Positions 10,316-18,910 of a stretch of 64,000 bases of DNA are shown piece by piece. The first letter of the stretch is position 1. The number at the start of each line of letters is the position of its first letter. Below the pieces are notes generated by a model. That model had not been told where the DNA came from and searched no databases. It worked only from the letters and a program-made list of their open reading frames with translations. The translations under genes were made by a program, and so were the position numbers. Source of the DNA: Variovorax brevis (GTDB taxonomy: Bacteria; Pseudomonadota; Gammaproteobacteria; Burkholderiales; Burkholderiaceae_C); assembly GCF_030317105.1 (NCBI RefSeq), contig NZ_JASZYG010000002.1:849725-913724 (forward strand), written 5' to 3'.

Positions 10316-11395
10316 ATGAAGGACGCTCCACTACCGCAGATCGCCATCGTTGCGACCCCGTTGAGTTCGGCATCCGTTGTCTACGGCATGTACGAAATGT
10401 TCAAGTGCGCGGGCCGCGACTGGTCGTGGGTGGTAAACGGGCACTACGGCAGCGAGGTGCTCGATCCGGTCATCGTCTCCGCGGACGGCCAGCAGGTGAC
10501 GGGCTGCAACAAGCTGCCGATCCGCATCGACATGGCGATGCCCGAATGCCGCTCGCCGACAGTGGTGTGCGTGCCCGAATCGCTGCTGGTGCCGGACCAC
10601 CGGGATGTCGGCAACTTCCGCGTGGAAACCGCGTGGCTGCGCCAGTGCCACGCCGACGGGGCGCTGGTGACCTCCGCATGTTCGGGTGCCATGCTGCTGG
10701 CCGAAGCGGGCCTGCTCGACGGTCACGAGGCAACCACGCACTGGGCGTACTGCGATGCGATGCAGCAGCGCCATCCGGCGGTGCGGGTGCAGCCCAAGCG
10801 CGCGCTCATCACCACGGGTGAGGGCCATCGACTTGTGATGGCCGGCGGCGGCAGTTCTTGGATGGACCTGGCGCTCTACATCATCGCGCGCATCGTGGAC
10901 GTGGAGACGGCCATGCAGGTGGCGAGGCTGATCCTCATCGACTGGCACCAGGTCGGCCAGCAACCCTTTGCACGCGTCGCGCGTTCGACGCAGGTCGAAG
11001 ACGCGCTGATCGGCCGCTGCCAGACCTGGATCGCCGATCACTATGCAGACCCGGCGCCCGTGGCGGCGATGACCGAACTCAGCGGGCTGTCGCCGCGCTC
11101 CTTCCAGCGGCGCTTCAAGGCGGCAACGGGCATGGCGCCGCTCGACTATGTGCACACGATGCGCATCGAGGAAGCCAAGCATCTATTGGAGACCGGCGAC
11201 TTGCCGATGGCGGCTGTCGCGCAGGAGGTGGGCTACGACGATCCTGCCTACTTCGGCAGGCTGTTCCTTCGGCAAGTGAACCTGACGGCGCCACAGTATC
11301 GGCGCCGCTTTGGTGGCATGCGCGCCGCGCTTTCGCTGCATGGCAAGCTCGGGCGTGAGACCCCGCGCATTGAACGCGCCATGGCGGTTGCGTAA
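10316..11395 (+). CDS. GlxA family transcriptional regulator (DJ-1/PfpI plus AraC HTH)
   Basis: With the ATG at 10316 the product has 359 residues. The first 200 form a DJ-1/PfpI amidotransferase-like domain, with the nucleophile-elbow cysteine in TSACSGAMLLAEAGLL. The last 100 are an AraC-type double helix-turn-helix (MTELSGLSPRSFQRRFKAATG, then AAVAQEVGYDDPAYFGRLF). GlxA proteins regulate catabolic genes, for example choline or arginine use, but the ligand here cannot be told. The open frame extends far upstream as antisense of the TPR gene; the extension is rejected because it has no family similarity. The likely target is the divergent TPR gene. Confidence 0.9.
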   Translation: MKDAPLPQIAIVATPLSSASVVYGMYEMFKCAGRDWSWVVNGHYGSEVLDPVIVSADGQQVTGCNKLPIRIDMAMPECRSPTVVCVPESLLVPDHRDVGNFRVETAWLRQCHADGALVTSACSGAMLLAEAGLLDGHEATTHWAYCDAMQQRHPAVRVQPKRALITTGEGHRLVMAGGGSSWMDLALYIIARIVDVETAMQVARLILIDWHQVGQQPFARVARSTQVEDALIGRCQTWIADHYADPAPVAAMTELSGLSPRSFQRRFKAATGMAPLDYVHTMRIEEAKHLLETGDLPMAAVAQEVGYDDPAYFGRLFLRQVNLTAPQYRRRFGGMRAALSLHGKLGRETPRIERAMAVA

Positions 11396-11404
11396 AGTGC
11401 GGCG

Positions 11405-12091
11405 ATGTCTTCCTCCCCGCATCGACCCATCCTGCAAGCCGACGCATCGCTGCGGCGCTACGCGGGCGAATACGGGGCGCACGTGCATGAGCATGCGCAG
11501 GTGCTGATCGGCTTGAATGGTCGCCTGCAGCTGGAACTGGACGGGCGGGCCTCGTGGGTCGATGCGTCGTGTGCGCTCATCGTGCCGGCGGGCGTGGCGC
11601 ATGGCTATCTGGCGCAGGCGCCGGCCAGCGTGCTGGTCATCGACAGTCCGGTGCGCGCCGGGCTGGATCGCGTGCGGCGCTTCGTGCCACCGCCGCACTG
11701 GAAGGATCGGCGTCGCGCCTTCGATGCGTCCGCGGCCATCGACGAAGTTGCGGGCGCGGACACGCTGCTGCTGCGCCGGCCGATCGACCTTGCTGTGCTG
11801 GACGCGAGCGTCGCTGGCGAACTTCACGGGCAGTGGAGCACCGCGCGGCTGGCGGCGCTTTGCCAGTTGAGTCCGCAGCGCTTTCATGCGCGTTTTCTCG
11901 AACTCACGGGGCTGGCGCCGGCTGCCTATGTGCGGCAGCGGCGGCTGGACGAGGCCGAGCGTCTGCTGCGCGCGGGCTTGTCGCTGGAGGCGGTGGCGTT
12001 GCAGGTCGGCTATGCGAGCGCGAGTGCCTTGACCTATGCATTGCGCCGCGAGCGCGGCGTGGGCGCGCGGTCCTTGCGCGGCCGCAAGTAG
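11405..12091 (+). CDS. AraC family transcriptional regulator
   Basis: The 228-residue protein has an N-terminal cupin-like sensor (HVHEHAQVLIGLNGRLQLELDG) with the metal- or ligand-binding histidines of that fold, and a C-terminal AraC HTH (LAALCQLSPQRFHARFLELTG, then EAVALQVGYASASALTYALRR). It starts 10 bases after the GlxA-type regulator and is followed 50 bases later by an EamA transporter. AraC regulators of this compact kind often control a neighbouring EamA gene, so I infer that this one does. Confidence 0.9.
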   Translation: MSSSPHRPILQADASLRRYAGEYGAHVHEHAQVLIGLNGRLQLELDGRASWVDASCALIVPAGVAHGYLAQAPASVLVIDSPVRAGLDRVRRFVPPPHWKDRRRAFDASAAIDEVAGADTLLLRRPIDLAVLDASVAGELHGQWSTARLAALCQLSPQRFHARFLELTGLAPAAYVRQRRLDEAERLLRAGLSLEAVALQVGYASASALTYALRRERGVGARSLRGRK

Positions 12092-12141
12092 GACGAGAGT
12101 TTCTCGACAGTTTGCGCGTGCCGCCGGCCCACCATGGCGGC

Positions 12142-13056
12142 ATGAAGACAAATCCTGGAACGGGCGTCGCCATGGTGCTGGGCGCCGCCGCCTTGTGGGG
12201 CACGACGGGCACGGCGCAGACCTTTGCGGGCGGCAGTCTTTCTGCGGGCTGGTTCGGCGCGCTGCGCTTGGTGGTGGCGGCGTTGTTCTTCGCGGCCTAC
12301 GCGTGGGCGACGCAGCCGCGCGGAAACGATGGGCGTGCCGCCGTCCGATTGCCGTGGGCCGGCGTACTGTGTGCGGGTGTTTGCATGGCGGTCTACAACC
12401 TGGCGTTCTTTGCCGGCGTGCGCCAGACGGGCGTGGCGTTGGGCACGGCCGTGGCGCTGGGCAGTGGGCCGTTGTGGGCGGGGATCCTGCAGGCGGCCAT
12501 CACGCGCCAGGCGCCAGGTGGGGCGTGGTGGACGGGAACGGGCGTGGCGGTTGTCGGTGGCGTGTTGATGACGCTGTCGGGCGGTGGGGGCGGCGCTGCG
12601 GCGAGCGTGTCGGGCATCGTGCTGTGCCTGATTTCAGGGTTGTCGTATGCGGGGTACACGCTGGTGAACAAGGAACTCGTGCGCAACGCTTCGGCTGCCG
12701 ACGTGACCTTGCGTGCGTTCTCGGTGGCGGCGCTGCTGGCGGTGCCCGCGGCGTGGATGGAGGGTGGGGCGCCTGCGTTGTCCACAGCTGACCTTTGGGC
12801 GGTGGGCTATGTGGGCATCGTGACGGCGGGCGTGGCGTACCTGCTGTTCAGCCAGGCGCTGCGGCACATCTCGGCGGCGACGGGTGTCACGCTGGCCTTG
12901 GGTGAGCCGGTCGTGGCGTTCGCGTTGGCGATTCTGGTGGTGGGCGAGCAGCCTGCGCCGGTTGCGTTTGTTGGTTTGATGTTGGTGATTGTGGGGGTGC
13001 TGGTGGTGGTGCGGGCGGAGATGCGGACGACGGTCGTTGTGTTGCCGGCGTCTTAG
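12142..13056 (+). CDS. EamA (DMT superfamily) transporter
   Basis: The product has 304 residues and ten predicted transmembrane helices in two EamA halves, each starting with a small-residue helix (VAMVLGAAALWGTTGTAQT and SGIVLCLISGLSYAGYTL). This family exports amino acids, nucleotides or other metabolites from the cytoplasm; the substrate is not readable. The start at 12142 is the first ATG that gives the family N-terminus; the open frame upstream belongs to a shadow of the regulator. The gene follows the AraC regulator closely and is probably controlled by it. Confidence 0.92.
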   Translation: MKTNPGTGVAMVLGAAALWGTTGTAQTFAGGSLSAGWFGALRLVVAALFFAAYAWATQPRGNDGRAAVRLPWAGVLCAGVCMAVYNLAFFAGVRQTGVALGTAVALGSGPLWAGILQAAITRQAPGGAWWTGTGVAVVGGVLMTLSGGGGGAAASVSGIVLCLISGLSYAGYTLVNKELVRNASAADVTLRAFSVAALLAVPAAWMEGGAPALSTADLWAVGYVGIVTAGVAYLLFSQALRHISAATGVTLALGEPVVAFALAILVVGEQPAPVAFVGLMLVIVGVLVVVRAEMRTTVVVLPAS

Positions 13057-13172
13057 AACGGGTGCTTCGTTTGCGGAGAGCGCCCAGCGGGCATCGCATG
13101 CCGGGCTTAGGGGTGATCGACGCGCGTGGGCGCCCTGACGCGAATACCATCGGCGGGCTTTCGGACGCTGTG

Positions 13173-13742
13173 ATGCATACAACTTTCCCTGAACTTCGAA
13201 CATCGCGGTTGCTGCTGCGGGATTGGCGCCCGGAGGATGAGGCGCCCTTTGCAACGCTCAACGCTGATGCGGAAGTCACCGAGTTTCTTCTCGGGCCGAT
13301 GAGTCGTGAGCAAAGCGATGCGCAGATCCGGAGCTTTCGTGAGCACTTCGCGCGTGAAGGCTTTGGGCGATGGGCTGTGGAGGTTCCGGGTTTGGCCGAC
13401 TTCATCGGAACCGTGGGCATCACGGTCATACCCTATCAGGCGCACTTCACGCCCTGCGTGGAAATCGCATGGCGACTTGCTCGCCCGTATTGGGGGCAGG
13501 GCTTCGCCAGCGAAGCGGCTCACGCGGCGCTTCGGTTTGGATTTGAGAACGTCGGGCTCGCAGAGATCGTGGCCCTGACGGTGCCGGCCAACAAGCGGTC
13601 CCAGGCGGTGATGGAGAGGATCGGAATGGTGAGAAATCCGGCGGACGATTTCGACCATCCGCTGGTTCCGGATGGCCATCCGCTGCAACGCCATGTGCTG
13701 TATCGCATGTCGCAAGCGGAGTGGCTTGCGGCGCGGTCTTGA
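13173..13742 (+). CDS. GNAT family N-acetyltransferase (RimJ/RimL-like)
   Basis: The 189-residue protein opens with the RimJ/RimL family start FPELRTSRLLLRDWRPED and carries the acetyl-CoA pyrophosphate-binding region (RPYWGQGFASEAAHAALRFGF) and the later NKRSQAVMERIGM helix. It probably acetylates an amino group on a protein or small molecule. The ATG at 13173 gives the family start; the frame upstream to 13062 has no similarity. It stands as a single gene. Confidence 0.9.
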   Translation: MHTTFPELRTSRLLLRDWRPEDEAPFATLNADAEVTEFLLGPMSREQSDAQIRSFREHFAREGFGRWAVEVPGLADFIGTVGITVIPYQAHFTPCVEIAWRLARPYWGQGFASEAAHAALRFGFENVGLAEIVALTVPANKRSQAVMERIGMVRNPADDFDHPLVPDGHPLQRHVLYRMSQAEWLAARS

Positions 13743-13909
13743 CGATACGTGCACGGTCGAATACCTCAAGGACGGCAGGAGGACGCCTGCTTCAACACGA
13801 CGCTAAACAGCCGATAGCGGCTTCTTCACAACACAGGCAATCGACGAAGCTGCTTTCAAAGCGTAAGCGCGTGTGCACTCACGCCACGTGCATCAACAAT
13901 CGATGCAGC

Positions 13910-14221
13910 ATGCGAAACATCACCGCCCTGTCTATCCAATTCTCTCAATCAATTTCCTCGAAATGCGTGGCCTCTTTTGCGGTCTTGAGTCTGCTGGCAA
14001 CGTCGGCGCATGCTCGCCGCCGCGGTGGCGGTGGCGGCGGCAGTGGCGAAGACCACTTCCCATGGCTCACGGACCTCGTGATCTACGTCCTTCTGGGTCT
14101 GTTCGCCCTTTCGGTGGTGGGTGCGCTCTGGCGCTACTTCACCCGGCCTTCTGCCGCGGACATGGCGCGCGAGCGGAGCATGAGACGCCAGTCCATGAGG
14201 CAACCGGGCCGCAGACGCTGA
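13910..14221 (+). CDS. Small membrane protein with glycine-rich segment
   Basis: From the ATG at 13910 the product has 103 residues: a signal-like N-terminus ending in LLATSAHA, an RRRGGGGGGSGEDHF stretch, one strong transmembrane helix (LVIYVLLGLFALSVVGALW), and a very basic tail. The layout suggests an inner-membrane protein with a short periplasmic glycine-rich part. I do not recognise a family. The longer frame to 13721 overlaps the previous gene and has no support. The 167 bases before the start hold nothing I can assign. Confidence 0.5.
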   Translation: MRNITALSIQFSQSISSKCVASFAVLSLLATSAHARRRGGGGGGSGEDHFPWLTDLVIYVLLGLFALSVVGALWRYFTRPSAADMARERSMRRQSMRQPGRRR

Positions 14222-14280
14222 TTGCAAACGGGCACTAAGATCGCCGCCAGCATTCCATCCGAACCCAAAGGAGCCATTCC

Positions 14281-14700
14281 ATGTCCCGCATGATCTTCGT
14301 GAACCTGCCCGTTGCCGATCTCCCCGCGTCGATGGCCTTCTACAAGGCGCTTGGCTTCAGCAACAACGCCCAATTCACGGATGACACGGCTGCGTGCATG
14401 GTGTGGAGCGAGGCCATTCACGTCATGCTGCTCACGCATGACAAGTGGCGCACTTTCACGAGTCGCCCGATTCCGCCATCGACGTCCAGCGAAGTGATGC
14501 TTGCCCTGGCCTGCGACAACCGCGAGGCGGTTGACGCCATGAACGAAGCCGCCGCGGCGAACGGCGGCACGGCGGACATCAACCCCAGGCAAGACCTTGG
14601 CTTCATGTACAACCGCAATCTTGCCGACCTCGACGGCCACGTGTGGGAGGCCTTCTGGATGGACCCCGCCGCCATTCCCTCGGGCGATCAGAAAGCCTGA
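14281..14700 (+). CDS. VOC family (glyoxalase/dioxygenase fold) protein
   Basis: The 139-residue protein is a single VOC module: it starts MIFVNLPVADLPASMAFYKALGF, as in many glyoxalase/bleomycin-resistance-like proteins, and ends with the strand DLDGHVWEAFWMDP that carries a metal-ligand acid. The reaction is not known. A AAGGAG ribosome binding site precedes the start. The next gene, dmeF, is 81 bases downstream on the same strand. Confidence 0.9.
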   Translation: MSRMIFVNLPVADLPASMAFYKALGFSNNAQFTDDTAACMVWSEAIHVMLLTHDKWRTFTSRPIPPSTSSEVMLALACDNREAVDAMNEAAAANGGTADINPRQDLGFMYNRNLADLDGHVWEAFWMDPAAIPSGDQKA

Positions 14701-14781
14701 GTTCAAGGGCGGCCACCGCGCTGCGGCCCACGGCGATTTGAAGCAAGTGCGCAAGGCGGCGAGCACGGCAGGAGCGACCGG

Positions 14782-15756
14782 ATGCAGACCTCGATCATGA
14801 ATAACGGCTGGCAGCACGCACACGTCTTCAGCGAGGGCAATCCGCTGGCCGAGCGCAACACGAAATGGGCCGTGGTGCTCACGTCCTTCATGATGGTCGC
14901 GGAGATCGCAGGCGGTTGGGTGTTCAACTCGATGGCCCTGCTGGCGGACGGCTGGCACATGAGCTCGCATGCCCTGGCGCTGGGCTTGTCGGTTGTGGCC
15001 TATGTGGCAGCGCGCCGCTACGCCACGGACAGCAGGTTTGCTTTTGGAACCTGGAAGATCGAGATCCTCGGCGGCTACACCAGCGCCATCTTGCTGGCAC
15101 TGGTTGCGGCGCTGATGCTCTTCCAGTCGGTGGAGCGGCTGATCGTGCCCGCGGACATTCACTACGACGAGGCGATTGCCATCGGCATCGTGGGTTTGGC
15201 GGTGAACCTGGCTTGCGCATGGCTCCTTCGCGGAGGCCGCCACGGGCATGCGCATTCCCATTCCCATGGCCAAGCAAGCCATCACGATCCGCATGGCGGC
15301 GAGGCTCACCACCCTCACGATCTCAATCTCCGATCCGCCTATGTCCACGTGATCGCGGATGCCGCCACTTCCGTGCTGGCCATCGTTGCGCTGTTCGGCG
15401 GCAAGCTGTTGGGCGCGGCGTGGCTCGACCCGGTGATGGGCATCGCCGGCGCCGCGCTGGTTGCGGTCTGGGCCTACCGGCTCATCCGTGAATCAGGCAA
15501 GGTCCTGCTCGATGCGGAGATGGATGCGCCGGTGGCCGAAGAAATTCGCGAAGTCATCGCGGCGAGTCCGGTCAAGGCGACGCTGTGCGACCTGCACGTC
15601 TGGCGCGTGAGTGCGGGCCAATACGCCTGCATCGTGTCGCTTGCCACGGCCGATGCCGTCGACCCTGACTACTTCAAGCAACAGCTTCGCGTGCATGAAG
15701 AACTGGTGCATATCTCGGTGGAGGTCAATCGGCTTCAGCCATTGGCTGCGCAGTAG
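14782..15756 (+). CDS. dmeF: CDF family Co(II)/Ni(II) efflux transporter DmeF
   Basis: The protein belongs to the cation diffusion facilitators and matches DmeF, which exports cobalt and nickel from the cytoplasm. The N-terminus has HAHVF, a DmeF trait, and helices II and V carry the metal-site residues in LLADGWHMSSHALAL and HVIADAATSVLAIVAL. The loop between helices IV and V is histidine-rich (HGHAHSHSH, then HHDPHGGEAHHPHD). The C-terminal domain is the usual cytoplasmic ferredoxin-like one. The ATG at 14782 follows CAGGAG at a good distance. No dmeR-type repressor gene lies beside it. Confidence 0.92.
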   Translation: MQTSIMNNGWQHAHVFSEGNPLAERNTKWAVVLTSFMMVAEIAGGWVFNSMALLADGWHMSSHALALGLSVVAYVAARRYATDSRFAFGTWKIEILGGYTSAILLALVAALMLFQSVERLIVPADIHYDEAIAIGIVGLAVNLACAWLLRGGRHGHAHSHSHGQASHHDPHGGEAHHPHDLNLRSAYVHVIADAATSVLAIVALFGGKLLGAAWLDPVMGIAGAALVAVWAYRLIRESGKVLLDAEMDAPVAEEIREVIAASPVKATLCDLHVWRVSAGQYACIVSLATADAVDPDYFKQQLRVHEELVHISVEVNRLQPLAAQ

Positions 15757-15759
15757 TAG

Positions 15760-16431
15760 TCACACCCCGTGAAAGCGCAGCCACTCCTCCTGCGGCGCGC
15801 GGATCGACACCAGCGCGTTCACGGGATGCGCCGGATCGCGGTAGCCAATGGCCATACCGCAAAAGAGCATGCGTTCATCGGGCAGCTTGAGCGCCTGTCG
15901 AACCGTGTCGGGGTACAGCGCCCAGCATTCCTGCGCGCAGCTGTCGAGCCCTTCTTCGCGCAGCAGCAGCATCACCGTTTGAAGGTACATGCCGAGGTCT
16001 GACCACTGCGGCGGGCCCATGCTCTTGTCGACCGTGCAAAAGAGGGCGAGCGGTGCTCCGAAGAAGTTGAAGTTGTTGGCGAACCAGCGCCTGCGCGCCG
16101 CCTTGTCGTCGCGCGGAATGCCAAGGTGTCCATACATCGCTTCGCCCACTTCGAAGCGCCGGTCGCGCCACGGTGAACGCAGCTCGGGCGGATAGACGTT
16201 GTATTCGCTCGCCTGCTGGGGTGGTCCCGCCATCAGCTCGCGTTGCATCGTCTGCCTGAACTGCGCGAGTGCGTCGCCGGTCAACACGTCGATGTGCCAC
16301 GGCTGAAGGTTGCCCCCCGAGGCTGCACGCGCCGCGAGTGCAAGCACCTTGCGAATCGCTTCGACGGGCACGGGCGTGGAAAGAAAAGCGCGAATGGAAT
16401 GCCGGCTTGTGACGGCTTCATGAACCTGCAT
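15760..16431 (-). CDS. Nitroreductase family protein
   Basis: The 223-residue protein is an FMN-dependent nitroreductase-fold enzyme: it starts MQVHEAVTSRHSIRAFLSTPV, with the phosphate-binding RHSIR, and has the segment AARAASGGNLQPWHIDVL and the later CAQECWALYP and CGMAIGYRDP blocks. It likely uses NAD(P)H to reduce nitro- or quinone-type compounds. I chose the ATG at 16431, preceded by CCGGAG; the frame to 16578 adds an unlikely cysteine-rich leader. It is the last gene before the injection-system array and diverges from it. Confidence 0.92.
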   Translation of the reverse strand: MQVHEAVTSRHSIRAFLSTPVPVEAIRKVLALAARAASGGNLQPWHIDVLTGDALAQFRQTMQRELMAGPPQQASEYNVYPPELRSPWRDRRFEVGEAMYGHLGIPRDDKAARRRWFANNFNFFGAPLALFCTVDKSMGPPQWSDLGMYLQTVMLLLREEGLDSCAQECWALYPDTVRQALKLPDERMLFCGMAIGYRDPAHPVNALVSIRAPQEEWLRFHGV

Positions 16432-16700
16432 GCGGTGCTCCGGGCAATCGGATGTGAGTGGAGCGACGAATGTCTCATGGATTCGAAAGCGGGGTGAACG
16501 CGCAAGCGCGCATGCACAACACAAGCACGACACACACGCAGCGCACACATGCGAGTGCTGCCGAATGGCCCCCCACATAAGTCTGCGCTCGCTATTACTT
16601 TTGCCGTATTTGATTCACAACGCTGCGCGCGCAGACTGCGTGCGCAGATCAAGAGGGCGGCGTCATTCGTGACGAAGTTGTCATAAATCAGGAGGCACAC
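16432..16700. other. Divergent intergenic region before the injection-system array
   Basis: This gap must hold the promoter of the long downstream array. It contains an AT-rich patch at about 16590-16620, unusual for this sequence, then an imperfect palindrome, then an AGGAGG-type ribosome binding site just before 16701. I cannot name a -35/-10 pair with good spacing. Confidence 0.5.
16624..16646. promoter_or_regulatory. Imperfect palindrome (10-3-10) upstream of the sheath gene
   Basis: TGCGCGCGCA and TGCGTGCGCA are separated by three bases and pair at 9 of 10 positions. The centre is about 66 bases before the sheath start codon, just after an AT-rich patch. The position suits an operator or a 5' leader hairpin for the whole array. 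Alternating G/C palindromes arise by chance in GC-rich DNA, so support is weak. Confidence 0.35.
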
Positions 16701-18335
16701 ATGCCAGCGGCATTGACTTATCCCGGCGTTTACATCCAGGAAGTTCCCAGCGGCGTGCGCACGATCACCGGGGTCGCGACGTCGATCACGGCCTTCGTCG
16801 GACGCGCATCCGCAGGGCCGACCAACGACCCCGTCATGCTCACCAGCTATGCCGACTTCGAGCGCCGCTTCGGCGGGCTCGACGTGGCGAGCCCCATGAG
16901 CTATTCGGTGCGCGACTTCTACATGAACGGCGGCAGCCTCGCGCTCATCGTTCGCGTGGCGCACGAAGACGCGACCGCGGCGACCATCACGCTCACCGGC
17001 GCGGGCAGCCCGGCCGCGGACCTGGTGCTTGAAGCCACCAGCGTCGGCGAGTGGGGCAACGGGCTGAGCGCGGCGGTTGACTACGACACCGACCGTTCCT
17101 TGCCGCGCACCTCACCGCCTTCGACCAACGAACAACGCTTCAACCTCACCGTGCGCTATCGCCCGAGGGCGGGGCGCGACGAGTTCGTCATCGAGACCTT
17201 CAGCTCGGTCTCCACCGTGGATGGCGATCCACGCTTCCTGCCGCGTGTGCTCGAGCGCGAGTCGGCCTACGTTCGCGTGCAGGGCGCGATGCCTTCCAGC
17301 CGGCCTGCGTCCAACGTGACGACGGTGGGCCAGCAGCGCACCATCACATGGGTCGACGCCGACGCCGACTCGGGAGCCGACGGCTCCGACATCGACGACG
17401 ACGACGTGATCGGCGAGCAGTCCGCGAAGACGGGCATGTATGCGCTCAACCGCGCGGACCTGTTCAACCTGCTGTGCATCCCGCCGCTGGCGCGCGATTC
17501 GAGTGCGCTGCCCTCGAGCTACACGCCGACCTCGGCCGCTGTGTACCAGGCAGCGCTGGCGCTGTGCGTGCAACGCCGCGCGATGCTGCTGGTCGACCCT
17601 GATCCGGTGTGGGCGTCGTCCATCGACCAGGCCATCGACAACGCCATCGACGGGCGCGTGGACCTCAACCTGAGTGGACCGGCAGCGCGCAACGCAGCGC
17701 TCTACTTTCCGTGCGTGCGCCAAGTCGATCCGCTGCGCGACAGCCGCGTCGACACCTTCGTGCCCTGCGGCATCGTGGCGGGCGTGATCGCACGCACCGA
17801 CGTTGCACGCGGCGTGTGGAAGGCGCCGGCAGGTCTCGACGCCACGCTCGATGGCGTGCAGGACCTGCAGGTCAACCTGAACGACCTGGAGAACGGACAA
17901 CTCAATCCGCTGGGCATCAACTGCCTGCGCTCCTTCGGCGTCAACGGCCGCCTGGTGTGGGGCGCGCGCACGCTGCGTGGCGCCGACGAAAGCGCCGACG
18001 AATACAAGTACCTGCCGGTGCGACGTCTCGCGCTGTTCCTGGAAGAAAGCCTTTACCGTGGCACGCAATGGGTCGTCTTCGAGCCCAACGACGAGCCGCT
18101 GTGGGCGCAGGTGCGGCTGAACGTCGGCGCCTTCATGCAGGGCCTGTTCCGCCAGGGCGCCTTCCAGGGAAGCTCGCCGCGCGATGCGTACTTCGTCAAG
18201 TGCGACAGCCAGACGACCACGCAGAACGACATCAACCTCGGCATCCTGAACGTCATCGTCGGCTTTGCGCCGCTCAAGCCTGCCGAATTCGTCGTGGTCC
18301 AGATCCAGCAGATGGCTGGCCAGATCGCCACCTGA
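16701..18335 (+). CDS. Contractile injection system tail sheath protein
   Basis: The 544-residue protein is a contractile sheath subunit of the Afp2/Pvc2 type. It opens with the family segment LTYPGVYIQEVPSGVRTITGV, then ITAFVGRASAGP and the block NGGSLALIVRV, and ends with a C-terminal domain containing RRLALFLEESLYRGTQWVVFEPNDEPLWAQVR, which forms the inter-subunit handshake in sheath proteins. Residues about 110-240 are a less conserved outer domain. The sheath stores the energy for injection and contracts around the tube. It is the first gene of the array, with an AGGAGG site before the ATG. Only one sheath gene is present, whereas Afp and PVC have three. Confidence 0.95.
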   Translation: MPAALTYPGVYIQEVPSGVRTITGVATSITAFVGRASAGPTNDPVMLTSYADFERRFGGLDVASPMSYSVRDFYMNGGSLALIVRVAHEDATAATITLTGAGSPAADLVLEATSVGEWGNGLSAAVDYDTDRSLPRTSPPSTNEQRFNLTVRYRPRAGRDEFVIETFSSVSTVDGDPRFLPRVLERESAYVRVQGAMPSSRPASNVTTVGQQRTITWVDADADSGADGSDIDDDDVIGEQSAKTGMYALNRADLFNLLCIPPLARDSSALPSSYTPTSAAVYQAALALCVQRRAMLLVDPDPVWASSIDQAIDNAIDGRVDLNLSGPAARNAALYFPCVRQVDPLRDSRVDTFVPCGIVAGVIARTDVARGVWKAPAGLDATLDGVQDLQVNLNDLENGQLNPLGINCLRSFGVNGRLVWGARTLRGADESADEYKYLPVRRLALFLEESLYRGTQWVVFEPNDEPLWAQVRLNVGAFMQGLFRQGAFQGSSPRDAYFVKCDSQTTTQNDINLGILNVIVGFAPLKPAEFVVVQIQQMAGQIAT

Positions 18336-18370
18336 AACACCCAGCCAACAAGAATCAAGGGGACAAGGTC

Positions 18371-18898
18371 ATGGCACAGTTCAGCGTCAACGCGCAGCGC
18401 TTCGATCCGTACAAGAACTTCAAATTCCGGGTGAAGTGGGACGGCCGCTATGTGGCGGGCATCTCGAAGGTGGGCGCGCTCAAGCGCAGCACCGAGATGG
18501 TGGAGTTCCGCGAGGGCGGCGACCCATCGAGCACGCGCAAGCTGCCGGGCCGCACCAAGTTCGAACCCATCACGCTGGAGCGCGGCGTCACGCACGACAC
18601 CGAGTTCGAGAAGTGGGCCAACAAGGTCTGGAACTACGGCTCGGGGCTGGGTGCCGAGGTGTCGCTGAAGGACTTCCGCAAGGACCTGATCATCGAGGTC
18701 TATAACGAAGCCGGGCAGCTCGTGATTGCGTACAAGGTGTATCGCTGCTGGGTGTCCGAATACCAGGCGCTGCCTGACCTGGACGCCAACGCCAACGCCG
18801 TCGCGATCCAGACCATCAAGCTCGAAAACGAAGGCTGGGAGCGCGACTACGACGTGGTCGAGCCTTCGGAGCCTCGCTTCACCGAGCCGGCGAACTGA
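18371..18898 (+). CDS. Contractile injection system inner tube protein
   Basis: The 175-residue protein is a tail tube subunit of the Afp1/Pvc1 (Hcp-like, gp19-like) family. Family blocks are YKNFKFRVKWDGRYVAGISKVGALKRSTEMVEFREGGD, KLPGRTKFEPITLERGVTHD and the C-terminal IQTIKLENEGWERD. It should polymerise as hexameric rings inside the sheath and form the channel or cargo lumen. It starts 35 bases after the sheath gene, from an ATG preceded by AAGGGGAC. A single tube gene is seen, in place of the two in Afp. Confidence 0.95.
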   Translation: MAQFSVNAQRFDPYKNFKFRVKWDGRYVAGISKVGALKRSTEMVEFREGGDPSSTRKLPGRTKFEPITLERGVTHDTEFEKWANKVWNYGSGLGAEVSLKDFRKDLIIEVYNEAGQLVIAYKVYRCWVSEYQALPDLDANANAVAIQTIKLENEGWERDYDVVEPSEPRFTEPAN

Positions 18899-18910
18899 TG
18901 GGGCTTCGCC

